DNA of 64,000 bases from SCUS01 sp966211675. Its GTDB lineage: Bacteria > Myxococcota_A > Polyangia > Polyangiales > Ga0077539. The stretch lies in NCBI GenBank assembly GCA_966211675.1, contig CBIHPK010000006.1:1-64000 (forward strand), read 5' to 3'. A program made the position numbers and the translations under genes. Positions within the stretch are counted from its first letter, which is position 1; each line of letters opens with the position of its first letter. Below, piece by piece: positions 22,840 to 31,682 of the stretch. The notes beneath the pieces are model-generated. The model was not told the DNA's origin. It made no database searches and saw only the letters and a list, made by a program, of their open reading frames with translations.

Positions 22840-23513
22840 CCCGAGCTCCCGCGGAGGCGACGGTGCAGATCGCCGCCGGGGCGGTGACCCTGGAGGGCAA
22901 CCTGGAGGTCCCTCCCGGCGCGCACGGGGTCGTGCTCTTCGCGCACGGGAGCGGGTCGAGCCGTCACAGCCCGCGCAACCGCCTCGTCGCCGGATCGCTG
23001 CGGGGCGTCGGCCTCGGGACGCTGCTCATCGACCTGCTGACGGCGGACGAGGAGCGCATGGACGAGCAGACCCGGCACCTTCGCTTCGACATCGGGATGC
23101 TCGCCGAGCGCCTGGTGGCCGCCACCGACTGGCTCTCGCGAGAGCCGCGCACCGCGGCGCTGAAGCTTGGCTACTTCGGCGCGAGCACCGGCGGCGGAGC
23201 GGCCCTGGTGGCGGCGGCGGTGCGCCCGGAGGTGGTGGGCGCGGTGGTCTCGCGAGGGGGGAGGCCCGACCTCGCGGGCGCGGCGCTGCCGCTGGTGAAG
23301 GCCCCGACGCTCCTCATCGTGGGCGGCGACGACGAGGAGGTCATCTCGCTCAACCGGCAGGCGATGGCGGCGATGGTCGCCCCGGTGCGCCTGCACATCG
23401 TGCCCGGCGCGACGCACCTCTTCGAGGAGCAGGGCGCTCTCGAGGAGGTCGCGACGCTGGCGGGGCGATGGTTCACCGAGCACCTGGGCGCGGCCTCGCG
23501 CCGCGGCGGATGA
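22836..23513 (+). CDS. Alpha/beta hydrolase, dienelactone-hydrolase-like
   Basis: Alpha/beta hydrolase of 225 residues with a complete triad: nucleophile Ser117 in FGASTGGGA, Asp165/166 in VGGDDEEV, His194 in PGATHLFEE. The oxyanion segment is FAHGSGSSRHSPRN. It is in the dienelactone hydrolase superfamily group often found next to phosphoribosyltransferases. The GTG at 22836 overlaps the PRTase stop by 4 nt, implying a stoichiometric partnership. There is no signal peptide, so it is probably cytoplasmic. The natural substrate is unknown. Confidence 0.88.
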   Translation: MTRAPAEATVQIAAGAVTLEGNLEVPPGAHGVVLFAHGSGSSRHSPRNRLVAGSLRGVGLGTLLIDLLTADEERMDEQTRHLRFDIGMLAERLVAATDWLSREPRTAALKLGYFGASTGGGAALVAAAVRPEVVGAVVSRGGRPDLAGAALPLVKAPTLLIVGGDDEEVISLNRQAMAAMVAPVRLHIVPGATHLFEEQGALEEVATLAGRWFTEHLGAASRRGG

Positions 23514-23550
23514 AGACCCCGGCCGAAGGGGAGTGAAGGGAGCGATCGCC

Positions 23551-24906
23551 ATGGGAAGGAAGCTTTCGCTGGAGCGCTTCGCCGAGCGGGCGCTGGAGTC
23601 CACCGGTCGCGTGGTCGAGCAGCTCCGGCCGCTGGCCCGGCCGCTCGGCTCGGACCGCGACCTCGACCCGCTCCTGGAGCGCGTGGGCGGCGCGAAGTGC
23701 GTGCTGCTCGGGGAGGCCTCGCACGGCACGTCGGAGTTCTACACCTGGCGCGCCCGCATCACGCGGCGGCTGATCGAGGAGAAGGGCTTTCGCTTCGTCG
23801 CGGTGGAGGGCGACTGGCCCGACTGCTACCGGGTCAACCGCTTCGTCCGGGGGCTGGCCGACGCGGGCGGGAGCGCCGAGGAGGTGCTGCACGCCTTCGA
23901 CCGCTGGCCGACCTGGATGTGGGCCAACCGCGAGGTGGCGGCCTTCACCCGCTGGCTGCGCGCTCACAACGACGCGCGGCCCGCGGAGGAGCGGGTGGGC
24001 TTCTACGGCCTCGACGTGTACAGCCTGTGGGACTCGATGCGCGAGGTGACGCAGTACCTCGACCGCGTCGACCCGGAGGCCGCGCGCCGGGCGCGCCGGG
24101 CCTACGAGTGCTTCGCCCCCTACGAGGAGGACGAGCAGCAGTACGCCCGCGCCACGGCGCTGGTGCCGGTCTCCTGCGAGGGGGCGGTGGTGAAGGCCCT
24201 CGCGGAGCTGCGGCTGCAGGCCCCGACGCACGAGGCCGACGGCGACCGCGAGGCGTACTTCGAGGCCGAGCAGAACGCGATCGTGGCGCGCAACGCCGAG
24301 CGCTACTACCGCACGATGGTGCGCGGCGGCGCCTCCTCCTGGAACATCCGCGACGGCCACATGGTCGAGACCCTGGAGCGGCTGATGGCGCTCCACGGCT
24401 CCGGGGCCCGGGCCGTGGTCTGGGAGCACAACACCCACGTCGGGGACGCGCGCTACACGGACATGGCCGACGAGGGGGAGTTCAACGTCGGCCAGCGGGC
24501 GCGCGAGGTCTACGGCGACGAGAACGTGGTGCTCGTGGGCTTCTCGACCTACCGCGGGACGGTCGTGGCGGGCGACGAGTGGGGCGCCCCGATGCGGGTG
24601 ATGCCCGTTCCCGCGGGCCGGGAGGGCAGCTACGAGGACGTGTTCCATCGCATGGGGGGAGGGGACAAGCTGCTGCTGGTGGGGCAGGCGCCACCCACCC
24701 CGGAGCTGCTCGCGTCCCGGGGGCACCGCGCCATCGGCGTCGTGTACCGACCGCAGTACGAGTCCTACGGCAACTACGTCCCCACGGTGCTGCCGCGCCG
24801 CTACGACGCGCTGCTCTTCGTCGAGCGCACCCGCGCTCTCGTCCCGCTTCACCTCATGGAGCGCCACGACGGCGAGGCGCCCGAGACCTATCCCTTCGGG
24901 GTCTGA
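23551..24906 (+). CDS. Erythromycin-esterase-family hydrolase
   Basis: Erythromycin esterase superfamily (EreA/B-like fold), 451 residues from the ATG at 23551, which has AAGGGAG 8 nt upstream; a GTG at 23533 is an alternative. Catalytic motifs are seen: GEASHGTSEFY with His58, VAVEGDWP with Glu86 and VVWEHNTHVG with His293/His296. It closes the PRTase-hydrolase-esterase operon, 37 nt after the hydrolase. Most members of this branch are not macrolide resistance enzymes, so no resistance is claimed. Its 3' end overlaps the convergent ClC gene by 19 nt. Confidence 0.9.
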   Translation: MGRKLSLERFAERALESTGRVVEQLRPLARPLGSDRDLDPLLERVGGAKCVLLGEASHGTSEFYTWRARITRRLIEEKGFRFVAVEGDWPDCYRVNRFVRGLADAGGSAEEVLHAFDRWPTWMWANREVAAFTRWLRAHNDARPAEERVGFYGLDVYSLWDSMREVTQYLDRVDPEAARRARRAYECFAPYEEDEQQYARATALVPVSCEGAVVKALAELRLQAPTHEADGDREAYFEAEQNAIVARNAERYYRTMVRGGASSWNIRDGHMVETLERLMALHGSGARAVVWEHNTHVGDARYTDMADEGEFNVGQRAREVYGDENVVLVGFSTYRGTVVAGDEWGAPMRVMPVPAGREGSYEDVFHRMGGGDKLLLVGQAPPTPELLASRGHRAIGVVYRPQYESYGNYVPTVLPRRYDALLFVERTRALVPLHLMERHDGEAPETYPFGV

Positions 24907-26189
24907 GCCTCGTCCGGGGGCGCCGCGGGGCTTCCCCGATCGGGGAGGTCGCGCAGGGCCACCGGGCGGGAGAAGCGTCCGCCCCCCTTGGCCCCGAGCA
25001 GGCGCTGCGAGGGATAGATGCTCCGGTGCCCGCTCATCACGTAGGCCAGCGCGCAGACGATCGCCGCGTGGGGGAAGATCGCCCCGCCGAGCAGCTCGAC
25101 GGCCATGATGGAGAGCGCGAGCGGCGCGTTGGAGGCCGCCGCGAAGACCGCCGCCATGCCCACGCCGGCGCCCAGGGGGAGCGGGAGACCGAGCGCGCGA
25201 GCGAGCACGTTGCCGAGCGCCGCGCCCACGAAGAAGAGCGGCGTCACCTCGCCTCCGAGGAAGCCCGCCCCGAGGGTGACGGCCGTGAAGAGCAGCTTCG
25301 CCGCGAAGGCGTAGACGGGCAGGTGAGGGTCCTCGAAGGCCCGAACGATCATCGGCACCCCGAGGCCCAGGTAGTCGTCGGTGCCCGAGAGCTGCCAGAG
25401 GCTCACCACCGCCGCGCCGCCCAGGAGCATCCGGACGCCCAGGCGGGGGACGCGCCGCTCGCCCTGTCGCTTCAGCCAGTGGGTGAGCTCGATGAAGGCC
25501 GTGGAGACGGCGGCGACCGCGGCCGCGAAGACCAGCCATTTCAGCGCCAGCAGGGGAGAGAGCGCGAGGTGCGGGGCGGCGGGGTAGGGCGTGTGGCCGA
25601 CGCCCCAGGCGCGGGTCGTCACGTCACCCACCAGCGAGGCGACCAGGGCGGGGATCAGCGCGTCGTACTCGATGCGCCCCAGCGACACGAACTCCAGCCC
25701 GAAGACCGCCCCCGCGATGGGCGTCCCGAAGACCGACCCGAAGCCTCCGGCGACCCCCGCCGCGAGGAGCTGGCGGCGCACCGCTCGGGGCACGCCGATG
25801 CGGTGGGCGATCGCGTCCGCGAGGCTGGCCCCCATCTGCACGGCCGTTCCCTCCCGACCGGCGCTGCCGCCGAAGAGGTGGGTGAGCACCGTCCCGAGGA
25901 GCACCATCGGCGCCATGCGGAGGGGGATCTCCGGGCCGTCGTCGTGGATGGTGTCGATGATGAGGTTGTTGCCGCCTTTGATGCTGCGGCCGAAGCGCTC
26001 GTAGAGGACGCCGAGCAGGAGGCCCGCGAGCGGGAGCGCGAAGACGATGGGGCGGTGCGACCCGCGGAAGCTCGTGGCCCGATCGAGCAGGTGGAGGAAG
26101 AGCGCCGAGGCGCTCCCGCAGAGGAGGCCGACGAGGGCGCCCAGGACGATCCATTGCACGAGGGCGGAGAGGCGGGAGCGGCGGTCCAC
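24888..26189 (-). CDS. ClC-family chloride channel/transporter
   Basis: Membrane protein of about 433 residues with roughly ten hydrophobic helices. Three ClC signatures are visible: GGSAGREGTAVQMG (the GREGP region, with Thr in place of Pro; the gating Glu of H+/Cl- exchangers is present), AGGFGSVFGTPIAGAVFGLE, and GFLGGEVTPLFFVGAALG in the C-terminal half. The selectivity-filter Ser/Tyr pattern cannot be assigned by eye. The GTG at 26189 is a best guess; upstream in-frame codons give only a non-hydrophobic extension. It converges on the esterase gene and is divergent from the second PRTase. Confidence 0.87.
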   Translation of the reverse strand: MDRRSRLSALVQWIVLGALVGLLCGSASALFLHLLDRATSFRGSHRPIVFALPLAGLLLGVLYERFGRSIKGGNNLIIDTIHDDGPEIPLRMAPMVLLGTVLTHLFGGSAGREGTAVQMGASLADAIAHRIGVPRAVRRQLLAAGVAGGFGSVFGTPIAGAVFGLEFVSLGRIEYDALIPALVASLVGDVTTRAWGVGHTPYPAAPHLALSPLLALKWLVFAAAVAAVSTAFIELTHWLKRQGERRVPRLGVRMLLGGAAVVSLWQLSGTDDYLGLGVPMIVRAFEDPHLPVYAFAAKLLFTAVTLGAGFLGGEVTPLFFVGAALGNVLARALGLPLPLGAGVGMAAVFAAASNAPLALSIMAVELLGGAIFPHAAIVCALAYVMSGHRSIYPSQRLLGAKGGGRFSRPVALRDLPDRGSPAAPPDEAQTPKG

Positions 26190-26368
26190 GGGTGGTTCTG
26201 CCGGGCAGTGTAGACACAGGTGCCGCGGCGGACGAAGGCGCCTCGCCTGGGGCGAGACGGTGCACCGTGTGCGGCCCGCGCACGGCTTGCAGCGCGCATC
26301 GAGGCCTGCGAAGGCCGTCGCGGCCCGGGGCGGCCCCCGCGGCTCGGTCATTGCTCCGCGAGACCGGA

Positions 26369-27049
26369 ATGAACGCAGGCGTCGTGTTTCATGACCGGAT
26401 CGATGGGGGCCGCTGGCTCGCGGCGGCGCTGATGACCTGGCGCGACGCCGACCCGGTGGTGGTCGCGCTCCCCCGGGGGGGCGTGCCCGTGGGCTTCGAG
26501 GTGGCGAGAGCGCTGGGCGCGCCGCTCGACCTGCTGGTGGTGCGCAAGCTCACGGCGCCCGGTCGACCGACGCTCCGCCTGGGGGCCCTCGCCGAGGGCG
26601 GCGCCCGCTACCTCGACGCCGACCTCATCGAGAGCCTCGGCATGTCCGTCGAGCAGCTCCAGGAGCTCATCGAGATGGAGCAGGTCGAGCTCTCGCGGCG
26701 GGTGCTCGCCTACCGCGGCGGCAAGGCCCCGATCGACCTCCGCGGGCGCACGGTCCTCCTGACGGACGACGGGCTCGCGACCGGGGTGACCGCGCGGGCG
26801 GCGATCGCGGCGCTCCGCTCGCTTGCTCCGAAGACGATCATCGTCGCGGCGCCGGTCTGCGCGCCCGACACGCTGCGGGCGCTGCAGTCCGAGGTCGACG
26901 CGGTGGTCTGCGCTCGCTCGCCCACCGACCTCGCGGCCGTCGGGCAGTGGTACGAGGACTTCTCGCAGACCTCCGAGGAGGAGGTCCGCTGGTGCGTCGG
27001 CAACGCCATGGTGCACGGCGCACGGCGCGCGTCCGCCACGCGCTCCTGA
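26369..27049 (+). CDS. Second phosphoribosyltransferase-family protein
   Basis: A 226-residue paralogue of the PRTase at 22132. Shared blocks are VVALPRGGVPVGFEVARALGAPLD, the PRPP loop TDDGLATGVT (132-141), VCAPDT and GQWYEDFSQTSEEEV. The second residue of the acidic loop is kept but the Val before it is Thr. It stands alone between the ClC gene and a hypothetical gene. The two copies flank the hydrolase/esterase/ClC block, which suggests duplication within one functional locus. Confidence 0.88.
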   Translation: MNAGVVFHDRIDGGRWLAAALMTWRDADPVVVALPRGGVPVGFEVARALGAPLDLLVVRKLTAPGRPTLRLGALAEGGARYLDADLIESLGMSVEQLQELIEMEQVELSRRVLAYRGGKAPIDLRGRTVLLTDDGLATGVTARAAIAALRSLAPKTIIVAAPVCAPDTLRALQSEVDAVVCARSPTDLAAVGQWYEDFSQTSEEEVRWCVGNAMVHGARRASATRS

Positions 27050-27062
27050 GCGACCCGCCCGC

Positions 27063-27836
27063 TCAGAACCTCACCCAGAGAACCCCCTCGATGTCCCGGC
27101 CCGCGACCTCGCGCGTGCCGTCGCTGCCGCGCAGGGTGATGCGATAGTTGCGGAGCATCCGGGTGCCATCGGAGCCCAGCTCCTCGCCGTCGTCCTGCAT
27201 CGCGACGATGGCGCAGCGGGTGTCCCTCACGATGCGGCGAGCGATGGCGTCGATGGCTGACTCGCCGGGGGTGATGCGGACCCTCCCCCCCGCGAGACCC
27301 TTGGCGAGGGCGTGGCCGAGGGTCACCTGGAATGTGACGCTCCCGACGCTCGACGGCGCTCGCACCCGGCGCGACGGGGCGTGGCCATATCGGCCGTGAG
27401 CGATGAGGGGCAGTGGGGCCTCCGGGGCCGAGGGGTCGGGCGTCACGGCCACCTCGGCGAGGCGCGGCCTCGGCGTCGAGGAAGGGCGATGCGCGGAGAC
27501 GGAGTGACCCCGCTCGATGTGGGCGTCGAGGTAGCCCCGCGCGGCGGCGGCGATGGCGGTGTCGCGGTCGACCTCCGAGAGGCAGTGGAGGCTCGTGCGC
27601 AGCCGGCGAGCGATGGTCTGACGGGCCTCCGCGATGGAGAGGATCATCGGGGTCGGCGCGGGCTCGGGCACTCCGTAGAGGGCCCGGCCGCGCTCGCGCC
27701 AGGCGGCCTCCTGGGTCGATGGGCCGGGCGGCCTCCCATCGCGGCCGAAGGCACCGAGCGAGGAGGGCGCGCTGCCGGGGTGGGGCGGCGAGGCGGAGGC
27801 GCTGACGGCGCGCGGGGGCTGCGTGTCCTCGATCAT
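27063..27836 (-). CDS. Hypothetical protein
   Basis: A 257-residue protein from the ATG at 27836 (MIEDTQPPRAVS). Residues 1-60 are Pro/Ser/Ala-rich and disordered. Residues 70-110 form a helical segment (EARQTIARRLRTSLHCLSEVDRD). The last 100 residues look folded and mixed alpha/beta (VGSVTFQVTLGHALAKGL, AIDAIARRIVRDTRCAIVAMQDDGEELG, EGVLWVRF). There is no signal peptide or membrane helix, and no family was recognised. It is convergent with the second PRTase (13-nt gap). The region between this gene and sdhC is described separately. Confidence 0.55.
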   Translation of the reverse strand: MIEDTQPPRAVSASASPPHPGSAPSSLGAFGRDGRPPGPSTQEAAWRERGRALYGVPEPAPTPMILSIAEARQTIARRLRTSLHCLSEVDRDTAIAAAARGYLDAHIERGHSVSAHRPSSTPRPRLAEVAVTPDPSAPEAPLPLIAHGRYGHAPSRRVRAPSSVGSVTFQVTLGHALAKGLAGGRVRITPGESAIDAIARRIVRDTRCAIVAMQDDGEELGSDGTRMLRNYRITLRGSDGTREVAGRDIEGVLWVRF

Positions 27837-28172
27837 GCGGGGCCGACTAGGAACTTCCGTGCCCGCGCCGACTCGCACGCGGCCACGGCGAGCGCGAGGC
27901 GTTTCGAGCGGAAGTCCCTGCGGCCGCCGTCGGGTGCACGGCCTGCGGAGCGCGCACGACGTGCGGGGCTTCGGGGGCCCGGTCACGGGTTGATGTGAGG
28001 CGAGGAGGGGCCCAGAACCCCCCTACTGGGACGAAATTCAGCGTTGACAGAAGGGGCGCGTGCGCGCAGTGGTGACCGCGCCGTCCGGACGCCGGACGTC
28101 CGATGGAGGGCTGTGCCTCTTCCCGCGTGGACCCTCCAAGACCCCCGGTACCGCTTCGGAGAGAGGACTCGC
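27837..28172 (+). promoter_or_regulatory. Intergenic region upstream of sdhC with twin palindromes
   Basis: No gene is seen in these 336 bases. A perfect TTGACA lies at 28044-28049 but without a convincing -10 hexamer at 16-18 nt spacing. Two adjacent 10-bp palindromes follow, CGTCCGGACG at 28082-28091 and CGGACGTCCG at 28093-28102, placed as an operator near a start site would be. GAGAGGA then precedes the sdhC ATG by 7 nt. Regulation of the sdh operon from here is inferred from position. Confidence 0.4.
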
Positions 28173-28901
28173 ATGGACAGGGCGCTCACGCTTCGCAGCA
28201 CCACCGTCGGCATCAAGGCCATCATGGCCGTGACGGGCGCGGTGCTCTTCGGCTTCGTCTTGATTCACATGCTGGGCAACCTCCAGCTGTGGCTCGGCGC
28301 CCAGGCGATGCACGACTACGCGGTGTCGCTGCGCAAGATCCACGGCGCCCTCTGGATCGCCCGCGCGGTGCTGCTGGCCTCGGTTCTGGCGCACGCCTGG
28401 TCGGCCTTCACGCTGGTGCGCCGCAACGCCGCTGCGCGCCCGGTGGCCTACAAGCACGCCCGGCGCGACCAGGCGACCAACTACGCCGCGCGCACCATGC
28501 CCCTCTCGGGCGTGATCGTGCTGCTCTACATCGTCTATCACATCATGCACCTCACGCTGGGCGTCGGCTCGGCGGCGCACGACCCGCAGAACCCGTACAA
28601 CAACGTGGTCCACGGGTTCTCCAACCCCCTCATCGCGGGCGTGTACATCCTGGCCAACGTGCTGCTGGGCCTGCACCTCTTCCACGGCGGCTACGCGTGG
28701 TTCAACTCGCTCGGGCTGAGCAACCCCCGCTACGCCGGGATGAAGCGCGCCTTCGCGATGGGCCTCGCGGGGATCATCACCCTGGGCAACGTCGCTCTCC
28801 CCGTCTCTGTCCTCGCGGGCGCGGTGCAGCCCACGGCGGAGACCTTCTGCTCGCCCGAGCTCGGCCCTTGCGCCGGTCCCGGGGTCGAGCCGGGCCGCTG
28901 A
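28173..28901 (+). CDS. sdhC: Succinate dehydrogenase cytochrome b558 subunit
   Basis: Membrane anchor of complex II, 242 residues with five transmembrane helices, of the single-subunit di-haem b558 type found in epsilon/delta-proteobacteria, Bacteroidetes and Bacillus. Candidate haem-ligand His occur in VLIHMLGNLQ, LRKIHGALW, VLAHAWSAF, IVYHIMHL and GLHLFHGGY. The start at 28173 gives the usual MDRALTLRSTTVGIKAIMAVTG. It is the first gene of sdhCAB. The His-rich paired helices suggest two b haems, as in B. subtilis and Wolinella enzymes (family knowledge). Confidence 0.94.
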   Translation: MDRALTLRSTTVGIKAIMAVTGAVLFGFVLIHMLGNLQLWLGAQAMHDYAVSLRKIHGALWIARAVLLASVLAHAWSAFTLVRRNAAARPVAYKHARRDQATNYAARTMPLSGVIVLLYIVYHIMHLTLGVGSAAHDPQNPYNNVVHGFSNPLIAGVYILANVLLGLHLFHGGYAWFNSLGLSNPRYAGMKRAFAMGLAGIITLGNVALPVSVLAGAVQPTAETFCSPELGPCAGPGVEPGR

Positions 28902-28934
28902 GCGGCACCACGTACGACTGAGGCACATACCGCC

Positions 28935-30866
28935 ATGGAACTCCGATCGAACGTCCCCACCGGACCCATCGAGAAGCGCTGGGAGAAGCACCGCTTCGAC
29001 CTGAAGCTCGTGAACCCCGCCAACCGTCGCAAGTCGACCGTCATCGTCGTGGGCACCGGCCTCGCGGGCGGCGCGGCGAGCGCCACGCTGGGCGAGCTCG
29101 GCTACAACGTCCACGCGTTCTACTATCAGGACTCCCCCCGCCGGGCGCACTCCATCGCGGCGCAGGGCGGCATCAACGCGTCGAAGAACTACCAGAACGA
29201 CGGCGACAGCATCTACCGGCTCTTCTACGACACGGTGAAGGGCGGCGACTTCCGCGCCCGCGAGTCCAACGTCTACCGCCTCGCCGAGGTCTCCGGGAAC
29301 ATCATCGACCAGTGCACCGCGCAGGGCGTCCCCTTCGCGCGCGAGTACGGCGGCCTGCTCGACAACCGCTCCTTCGGCGGCGCGCAGGTCTCGCGCACCT
29401 TCTACGCCCGCGGCCAGACCGGCCAGCAGCTGCTGCTCGGCGCCTACCAGGCCCTCGAGCGCCAGGTCGACGCGGGCACGGTGCACACGCACGGCCGCCA
29501 CGAGATGCTCGACCTCATCGTGGTCGACGGCGTCGCGCGCGGCATCGTCACGCGCGACCTGGTGAGCGGCGAGATCCGCCCGTGGCTGGCGGACTGCGTG
29601 GTGCTCGCCTCCGGCGGCTACGGCAACGTCTTCTACCTCTCGACCAACGCCAAGGGCTGCAACACCACCGCGACCTGGCGCGCTCACCGCCTCGGGGCAG
29701 CCTTCGCCAACCCCTGCTACACGCAGATCCACCCCACGTGCATCCCCGTGGCGGGCGACTACCAGTCGAAGCTCACCCTGATGAGCGAGTCACTCCGCAA
29801 CGACGGCCGCGTCTGGGTCCCGAGGGACCCGGCGGACGCCACGAAGGACCCGCGCACGCTCCCGGAGGCGTCGCGCGACTACTACCTCGAGAACAGGTAC
29901 CCCGCCTTCGGCAACCTGGTGCCGCGCGACATCGCCTCTCGCGCCGCCAAGAAGGTCTGCGACGAGGGCCGCGGCGTGGGCCCGGCGGTCGACGGCGAGC
30001 GGCGCGGCGTCTACCTGGACTTCGCGGACTCCATCAAGCGCCTCGGCAAGAGCAAGATCGAGGAGCGCTACGGCAACCTCTTCGAGATGTACGAGCGCAT
30101 CGCGGGGGAGAACCCCTACGAGACGCCGATGCGCATCTACCCCGCCAGCCACTACACGATGGGCGGGCTCTGGGTGGACTACAACCTCATGACCACGATC
30201 CCGGGGCTCTTCGCCGCGGGCGAGGCGAACTTCTCCGACCACGGCGCCAACCGCCTCGGCGCGAGCGCGCTGATGCAGGGCCTCGGCGACGGGTACTTCG
30301 TGCTGCCGAGCACGCTCGCGGGCTACCTCGCGAACTTCAAGGGCCCGAAGATCCCCGACGACCACGCCGAGGTGCGGGCCGCCGTCGGGCGGGTCAATGA
30401 CCGGCTGAAGAAGCTGATGAGCGCGCCGAAGCCGTCGCGCACGCCGGACTCCTTCCACAAGGAGCTCGGCCGCCTCGTCTGGGACGAGTGCGGGATGGGC
30501 CGCAACGCCGCCGGGCTGCGCAAGGCCCTCGATCGCATCCCCGCGCTGCGCGAGGAGTTCTGGAACGGCGTGCGCGTGACGGGCACCGGCGCGGAGCTCA
30601 ACCAGACGCTGGAGAAGGCCGGCCGCGTGGCGGACTTCCTCGAGCTGGCGGAGCTCATGTGCCTCGACGCGCTGCACCGCGAGGAGTCCGCCGGCGGGCA
30701 CTTCCGAGAGGAGCACCAGACCGAGGACGGCGAGGCCGCGCGCGACGACGAGAACTTCGCGTACGTGGCCGCGTGGGAGTTCTCGGGCGACCTCAGCAAG
30801 CCGAAGCTCAACAAGGAGCCCCTCACCTTCGAGTACGTGAAGCCCGCCCAACGGAGCTACAAGTAA
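28935..30866 (+). CDS. sdhA: Succinate dehydrogenase / fumarate reductase flavoprotein subunit
   Basis: Catalytic flavoprotein oxidising succinate to fumarate, 643 residues. The FAD fingerprint is VVGTGLAGGAAS (38-49) and the covalent FAD His is His72 in RRAHSIAAQGG. Substrate-side motifs include HPTCIPVAGDY, the catalytic-Arg block VPRDIASRA, and SHYTMGGLWVDYN with GEANFSDHGANRLGASALMQ. It is the long form (about 640 residues) that pairs with b558-type anchors. It lies 33 nt after sdhC and 1 nt before sdhB. Confidence 0.96.
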   Translation: MELRSNVPTGPIEKRWEKHRFDLKLVNPANRRKSTVIVVGTGLAGGAASATLGELGYNVHAFYYQDSPRRAHSIAAQGGINASKNYQNDGDSIYRLFYDTVKGGDFRARESNVYRLAEVSGNIIDQCTAQGVPFAREYGGLLDNRSFGGAQVSRTFYARGQTGQQLLLGAYQALERQVDAGTVHTHGRHEMLDLIVVDGVARGIVTRDLVSGEIRPWLADCVVLASGGYGNVFYLSTNAKGCNTTATWRAHRLGAAFANPCYTQIHPTCIPVAGDYQSKLTLMSESLRNDGRVWVPRDPADATKDPRTLPEASRDYYLENRYPAFGNLVPRDIASRAAKKVCDEGRGVGPAVDGERRGVYLDFADSIKRLGKSKIEERYGNLFEMYERIAGENPYETPMRIYPASHYTMGGLWVDYNLMTTIPGLFAAGEANFSDHGANRLGASALMQGLGDGYFVLPSTLAGYLANFKGPKIPDDHAEVRAAVGRVNDRLKKLMSAPKPSRTPDSFHKELGRLVWDECGMGRNAAGLRKALDRIPALREEFWNGVRVTGTGAELNQTLEKAGRVADFLELAELMCLDALHREESAGGHFREEHQTEDGEAARDDENFAYVAAWEFSGDLSKPKLNKEPLTFEYVKPAQRSYK

Positions 30867-30867
30867 C

Positions 30868-31653
30868 ATGAGCAAGAAGCTGAACCTCACCCTCCACGTC
30901 TGGCGCCAGAAGGGCCCGTCGGCCGCCGGCGACTTCGTGAAGTACGCCGCGAGCGGGATCGACGATCACATGTCCTTCCTGGAGATGCTCGACGTGGTGA
31001 ACGAGGGGCTGATCGAGAAGGGCGAGGACCCGATCGCCTTCGACCACGACTGCCGCGAGGGCATCTGCGGCTCGTGCGGCGTGATGATCAACGGCATGGC
31101 GCACGGGCCTCGCAAGGCCACCACCACCTGCCAGCTGCACATGCGCGTCTTCCACGACGGCGACGAGATCTGGGTCGAGCCGTGGCGCGCCGCGGCCTTC
31201 CCGGTGATCAAGGACCTCGTCGTGGACCGCGGCGCCCTCGACCGCATCGTGCAGTCCGGCGGCTACATCTCGGTGCGCACGGGCCAGGCGCGCGACGCCA
31301 ACAACATCGCGGTGCGCAAGGAGGACGCGGACCTCGCGATGGACGGCGCCCAGTGCATCGGCTGCGGCGCCTGCGTGGCCGCCTGCCCCAACGCCTCCGC
31401 GAGCCTCTTCACGTCGGCCAAGATCGGGCACCTCGCGCTGCTCCCGCAGGGCGGCCCCGAGCGCGAGGACCGCGTGCGCCGGATGGTGCTCCAGCACGAC
31501 GCCGAGCTCTTCGGCTCGTGCACCCAGCACGGCGAGTGCGAGGCCGCGTGCCCGAAGCAGATCAGCATCAACTTCATCGCGCGCATGAACGCCGACTTCA
31601 TCAAGACGGCCATCACCGCCGGCTCCGACCTGAAGCCGCGCGAAGGCCAGTAG
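30868..31653 (+). CDS. sdhB: Succinate dehydrogenase iron-sulfur subunit
   Basis: Electron-transfer subunit, 261 residues. The [2Fe-2S] ligands are Cys62, Cys67, Cys70 and Cys88 (CREGICGSCG and TTTC). The second half has CIGCGACVAACP (Cys163, 166, 169, 173) and CTQHGECEAACPKQ (Cys218, 224, 228) for the [4Fe-4S] and [3Fe-4S] clusters. All ligands expected for a functional complex II are present. It begins 1 nt after sdhA, completing the operon, and converges on the MarR gene with a 29-nt gap. Confidence 0.96.
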   Translation: MSKKLNLTLHVWRQKGPSAAGDFVKYAASGIDDHMSFLEMLDVVNEGLIEKGEDPIAFDHDCREGICGSCGVMINGMAHGPRKATTTCQLHMRVFHDGDEIWVEPWRAAAFPVIKDLVVDRGALDRIVQSGGYISVRTGQARDANNIAVRKEDADLAMDGAQCIGCGACVAACPNASASLFTSAKIGHLALLPQGGPEREDRVRRMVLQHDAELFGSCTQHGECEAACPKQISINFIARMNADFIKTAITAGSDLKPREGQ

Positions 31654-31682
31654 AGGGCCTCGACGCGGCCCCGCCCTGAGGG

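Noticed and set aside
23551..24906. Macrolide resistance gene (ere)
   Set aside because: The catalytic motifs fit the superfamily, but the operon context matches the uncharacterised PRTase-linked branch, not known resistance enzymes.
28044..28049. TTGACA as a firm sigma-70 promoter for sdhCAB
   Set aside because: No credible -10 hexamer at 16-18 nt spacing, so it is kept only as a note in the intergenic entry.
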